Of a stretch of DNA of 35,641 bases, positions 32,347-35,641 are shown one piece after another (positions within the stretch are counted from its first letter, which is position 1; every line of letters starts with the position of its first letter). This stretch comes from Aquimarina pacifica (GTDB taxonomy: Bacteria > Bacteroidota > Bacteroidia > Flavobacteriales > Flavobacteriaceae), in the NCBI RefSeq assembly GCF_000520955.1, contig NZ_JACC01000054.1:1-35641 (forward strand). The letters are read 5' to 3'. The position numbers and the translations under genes were made by a program. The notes under the pieces were generated by a model. It was not told the origin of the DNA. It did no database searches and saw nothing but the letters and a program-made list of their open reading frames with translations.

Positions 32347-34974
32347 ATGGCGGCGAAAAAAGACAAAAAGGTTACTCCATTAATGAAGCAATACAATGCA
32401 ATAAAGGCAAAATATCCTGATGCCATGCTATTGTTTCGAGTTGGTGATTTTTATGAAACCTTTGGAGAGGATGCAATCAAAGCATCAGCTATTCTTAATA
32501 TTGTATTGACTAAAAGAGGTAATGGCAGTGAGCAGGAAACAGCACTTGCCGGATTCCCTCATCACTCTCTGAACACATATTTACCCAAATTAGTAAAAGC
32601 AGGTGAACGTGTCGCGATATGCGATCAATTAGAAGACCCAAAACAAACAAAAACCATAGTTAAACGCGGTGTAACCGAACTTGTAACACCGGGAGTTGCA
32701 CTTAATGATGAAGTTTTGCAGAGCAAAACGAATAACTTTTTGTGTGCGCTGCATTACGGAAAAAAAGAACTAGGAGTCGCTTTTCTTGATGTGTCTACAG
32801 GAGAGTTTTTGACGGCACAAGGAGATGCCGCACATATGGATAAGTTGTTACAAAACTTTAGTCCAAGTGAGGTATTAATAACCAAACCTAAGAAAAAGGA
32901 ATTTCAGGAAGATTTTGGACATGATTTTCATACGTTCTTTTTAGAGGACTGGATATTCAAGCCTGATTATACTAATGAAACTCTTAACAAACATTTTGGC
33001 ACTAAAACCTTAAAAGGTTTTGGTGTAGATCATTTGACAGAAGGAATCATCGCTGCTGGTGTAATTTTACACTATTTAGGAGATACACAGCATCACAAAC
33101 TCCAGCACATCACCACTATACAGCGAATTGCTGAAGATCAATATATATGGATGGATCGTTTTACCATTCGTAATCTTGAACTATACCATGCAAATGCAAC
33201 AAATGCCGTAACATTATTAGATGTTATTGACAAAACAATTTCTCCTATGGGAGGCCGTACTCTAAAGAGATGGTTGGCATTACCACTCAAAAACATATCG
33301 GCAATACAAAAACGTCATGAAGTCGTTCAGTATTTTATAGAAAATGAGAAATTACATCAAAAAATCCAACAACAGATTAAGCAAATTGGAGATATTGAGC
33401 GATTGATCTCTAAAATCGCCACAGGAAAAGTGAATCCCCGAGAGGTAATTCAGCTCAAAAATTCTTTAGAAGCTATCGTTCCTATAAAAGCACAAGCATC
33501 GGGAAGTGATAATGAAGCTTTACGCATTATAGGAGACACCCTCAATGACTGCGAAATACTTCGTTCTAAAATCAAGGAAACACTAAATGAGGAAGCTCCT
33601 GTAAATATTTTAAAAGGAAATTCTATTGCAGAAGGATATACCCCCGAACTTGATGAACTGCGATCTATTGCATTCTCAGGCAAGGATTACCTTGATAAAA
33701 TGCTAGCCCGAGAAACAGAAGCTACGGGTATTTCTTCCTTAAAAATAGCATCAAACAATGTGTTTGGTTATTACATAGAAGTGCGTAATACACATAAAGA
33801 TAAAGTCCCCGAAACTTGGATTCGTAAACAAACTTTGGTCAATGCAGAACGCTATATTACTGAAGAACTAAAAGAATACGAAGCCAAAATCCTTGGTGCT
33901 GAAGAAAAAATCCTAGTACTTGAACAACAGATATTTTCTGATCTGATTATTTGGATGAATGAATATATAAAACCTGTTCAACTCAATGCTATGTTAATTG
34001 GGCAACTAGACTGCCTAAATTCATTTACTCAACTTGCTAAGGAAAATAAATATGTCCGCCCATTTATAGATGAATCTCATGATTTAGAAATAAAAAATGG
34101 TCGTCACCCCGTTATCGAAAAACAATTACCACAAGGAGAAGCCTATATTGCTAATGATTTGATCTTAGATCGTGACCAACAACAAATGATTATGATTACT
34201 GGTCCTAATATGAGTGGTAAATCTGCCATATTAAGACAAACCGCATTGATCGTTCTGTTGGCACAGATGGGGTCTTTTGTCCCGGCAGAAGAAGCAAAAA
34301 TAGGAATTATTGACAAAATTTTTACCCGAGTTGGTGCTAGTGACAACATCTCAATGGGAGAGTCTACCTTCATGGTAGAAATGAATGAAACCGCGAGTAT
34401 TCTTAATAATATATCAGACCGTAGTTTGGTATTACTAGATGAAATAGGGAGAGGAACCAGTACCTATGATGGGATATCCATTGCATGGGCAATCAGTGAA
34501 TTTTTGCACGAGCACCCATCTAGACCCAAAACATTATTTGCAACACATTATCATGAACTTAATGAAATGTGTGAAACCTTTGGTCGCATAAAAAATTATA
34601 ATGTATCCGTAAAGGAACTTAAAGACACGGTGCTATTCTTAAGAAAACTTGTCCCGGGAGGCAGCGAACATAGTTTTGGTATTCATGTAGCTAAAATGGC
34701 AGGGATGCCACAGCAGGTATTACACAGAGCTAATAAGATGCTAAAGAAACTAGAAAAATCACATAGTAGTGATGAACTTACAGGCAAAATCAAAAGTGTA
34801 CAAGAAGAAGATGAATTGCAACTTAGTTTTTTTAATCTTGATGATCCATTGTTAGAAGAAATCAAGGATGAAATTGTTAATATCGACATAGATACTCTTA
34901 CTCCTGTAGAAGCGCTCATGAAACTTAATGAAATCAAACGTATGCTTACTCGTAAAAAAGCATCTCAATTATAA
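32347..34974 (+). CDS. mutS: DNA mismatch repair protein MutS
   Basis: An 875-residue MutS1 from the ATG at 32347 (MAAKKDKKVTP), the start that best fits family homologs; in-frame TTG and ATG codons at 32335 and 32338 lie just upstream. The mismatch-wedge motif F35-Y-E37 (GDFYETFG), connector, lever and clamp domains are in the usual order. The ATPase has Walker A GPNMSGKS (619-626), the STFMVEMNE signature, Walker B LLDEIGRGTSTYDG and the FATHYHEL loop. It recognises mispairs with MutL. The length is standard. Not adjacent to mutL in this window. Confidence 0.97.
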   Translation: MAAKKDKKVTPLMKQYNAIKAKYPDAMLLFRVGDFYETFGEDAIKASAILNIVLTKRGNGSEQETALAGFPHHSLNTYLPKLVKAGERVAICDQLEDPKQTKTIVKRGVTELVTPGVALNDEVLQSKTNNFLCALHYGKKELGVAFLDVSTGEFLTAQGDAAHMDKLLQNFSPSEVLITKPKKKEFQEDFGHDFHTFFLEDWIFKPDYTNETLNKHFGTKTLKGFGVDHLTEGIIAAGVILHYLGDTQHHKLQHITTIQRIAEDQYIWMDRFTIRNLELYHANATNAVTLLDVIDKTISPMGGRTLKRWLALPLKNISAIQKRHEVVQYFIENEKLHQKIQQQIKQIGDIERLISKIATGKVNPREVIQLKNSLEAIVPIKAQASGSDNEALRIIGDTLNDCEILRSKIKETLNEEAPVNILKGNSIAEGYTPELDELRSIAFSGKDYLDKMLARETEATGISSLKIASNNVFGYYIEVRNTHKDKVPETWIRKQTLVNAERYITEELKEYEAKILGAEEKILVLEQQIFSDLIIWMNEYIKPVQLNAMLIGQLDCLNSFTQLAKENKYVRPFIDESHDLEIKNGRHPVIEKQLPQGEAYIANDLILDRDQQQMIMITGPNMSGKSAILRQTALIVLLAQMGSFVPAEEAKIGIIDKIFTRVGASDNISMGESTFMVEMNETASILNNISDRSLVLLDEIGRGTSTYDGISIAWAISEFLHEHPSRPKTLFATHYHELNEMCETFGRIKNYNVSVKELKDTVLFLRKLVPGGSEHSFGIHVAKMAGMPQQVLHRANKMLKKLEKSHSSDELTGKIKSVQEEDELQLSFFNLDDPLLEEIKDEIVNIDIDTLTPVEALMKLNEIKRMLTRKKASQL

Positions 34975-35064
34975 TTTTATAATTTTATTTTTTCTGTTTC
35001 TCCCTATGAAACATAGAGTTACTATTAATTTTGATTCTTTTTCTAAAAAAACCGACAAAAAGCC

Positions 35065-35094
35065 TTTGGCATTATTATAATTATATTAAATTTG
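35065..35094 (+). promoter_or_regulatory. Promoter of the tRNA operon
   Basis: TTTG (35065-35068) and TAAATTTG (35087-35094) are separated by 18 bases, close to the Bacteroidota consensus, about 40 bases before tRNA-Gly. Confidence 0.7.
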
Positions 35095-35136
35095 CATCCG
35101 CAATACGAAAGAATTGCAACGTTCTTTAGAAAAATT

Positions 35137-35208
35137 GCGAAAGTAGCTCAGGGGTAGAGCATCACCTTGCCAAGGTGAGGGTCGCGGGTTCAAATCCCGT
35201 CTTTCGCT
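35137..35208 (+). tRNA. tRNA-Gly (anticodon GCC)
   Basis: A full cloverleaf: acceptor GCGAAAG with CTTTCGC, D arm GCTC/GAGC, anticodon stem TCACC/GGTGA with loop TTGCCAA (anticodon GCC), T arm GCGGG-TTCAAAT-CCCGT (one G-T), discriminator T. CCA is not encoded. Confidence 0.97.
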
Positions 35209-35224
35209 CTGAGATATATACCAA

Positions 35225-35308
35225 GCTGAAGTGGTGGAATTGGTAGACACGTTGGACTTAAAATCCAATGTCCATTAGGACGTACGGGTTCAAGTCCCGT
35301 CTTCAGTA
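35225..35308 (+). tRNA. tRNA-Leu (anticodon UAA)
   Basis: A class II tRNA with a long variable arm. Acceptor GCTGAAG pairs with CTTCAGT (one G-T). The anticodon stem TTGGA/TCCAA has the loop CTTAAAA, anticodon TAA. The variable arm is around TGTCCATTAGGACGT and the T arm ACGGG-TTCAAGT-CCCGT. CCA is not encoded. It is 16 bases after tRNA-Gly, in one operon. Confidence 0.97.
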
Positions 35309-35316
35309 CTTTAATT

Positions 35317-35353
35317 AACCCTTTGTAAAACAGCGTTTTGCAAAGGGTTTTTT
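35317..35353 (+). terminator. Strong terminator of the tRNA operon
   Basis: AACCCTTTGTAAAAC (35317-35331) pairs with GTTTTGCAAAGGGTT (35335-35349) apart from one mismatch, loop AGC, followed by six T. A classical Rho-independent terminator. Confidence 0.85.
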
Positions 35354-35396
35354 GTTGTTTTACACTACGATTACTTGAACACAAATTACCCTCGGG

Positions 35397-35594
35397 TTAA
35401 ACATAGGTTAAACAATTACGCTGTTTTGGTTTAGAAGATATTTCTAAATTTCTAACTAACCTTTCATTCAACCTTCGATTTAACTCCTGATTTCCTTGTC
35501 CTGAAATTTGAGAATAATAATTTGTTCCCAGAAAAGAAGTTTTATTAACACTTGTTATCAAATTTTGAGCATCTTGTACATAATTCTTAAAATA
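35397..35594 (-). pseudogene. Gene remnant at the window edge
   Basis: A minus-strand frame without start codon runs from after a stop near 35595 down to the TAA at 35397-35399. It encodes a coherent helical sequence (KNYVQDAQNLITSVNKTSF, then NQELNRRLNERLVRNLEI). Upstream, towards the window end, another frame reads LPYKDV. It may be the C-terminal end of a frameshifted gene. No family recognised. Confidence 0.35.
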
Positions 35595-35641
35595 TTACAT
35601 CCTTGTAGGGTAATTATGGATCAAGGCCAATTGTTGTGTTT

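Noticed and set aside
35086..35384. Minus-strand frames across the tRNA genes
   Set aside because: They read through two clear tRNAs and a terminator and have no protein-like features.
1..35641. Integron integrase or other recombinase/transposase gene
   Set aside because: None of the long open frames shows tyrosine-recombinase, serine-recombinase or DDE-transposase motifs; the integron idea rests on the elements and layout only.

Overview
The window is AT-rich DNA from the Bacteroidota, most likely a marine-type Flavobacteriaceae. Evidence: promoters of the Bacteroidota type (TTTG about 19 bases before TAnnTTTG, clearest at 30199-30229 and 35065-35094), a FolK-deoxynucleoside kinase fusion, an AsmA-like giant protein, the MutS sequence, and many short-signal lipoproteins. 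Genus cannot be fixed from sequence alone.

Region 1 (1 to about 24.7 kb) is accessory. Every intact gene lies on the + strand. Genes come singly or as units of two or three, and most units are separated by members of one family of intergenic elements, about 65 to 210 bp long (one region is longer). Each element starts at or just after a stop codon with an AACAA-type motif (such as GCTAACAATGTAT or CTACAACAACACC). Most end shortly before the next gene with a CGTTnnn-type motif. The two ends are inverted repeats whose sequence changes from copy to copy while pairing is kept. The layout looks like an integron-type cassette array with unusually large attC-like sites, but no integrase lies in the window. 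Cargo includes small lipoproteins, membrane proteins, a duplicated ABM-like lipoprotein, a VOC protein, SDR oxidoreductases, a GNAT acetyltransferase, DoxX and YdcZ-type membrane proteins, a serine hydrolase, a BtrH-like protein and a YciI protein. Units often pair a one-component regulator (AraC, Crp/Fnr or WYL) with its likely target; a MerR-TipAS regulator stands alone. Several slots hold decayed genes: an in-frame nonsense mutation, an A-tract frameshift, a remnant, and a composite of two gene fragments.

Region 2 (24.8 to 35.6 kb) looks like conserved chromosome with genes on both strands: an AsmA-family protein (-), a queuosine-precursor transporter (-), FolK-dNK (+), a TrmH/SpoU RNA methyltransferase (-), a radical SAM protein overlapping a hotdog-fold thioesterase (+), mutS (+), then tRNA-Gly(GCC) and tRNA-Leu(UAA) with a shared promoter and a strong terminator. 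A gene remnant follows on the minus strand at the window edge. No IS element, CRISPR array or rRNA was seen.
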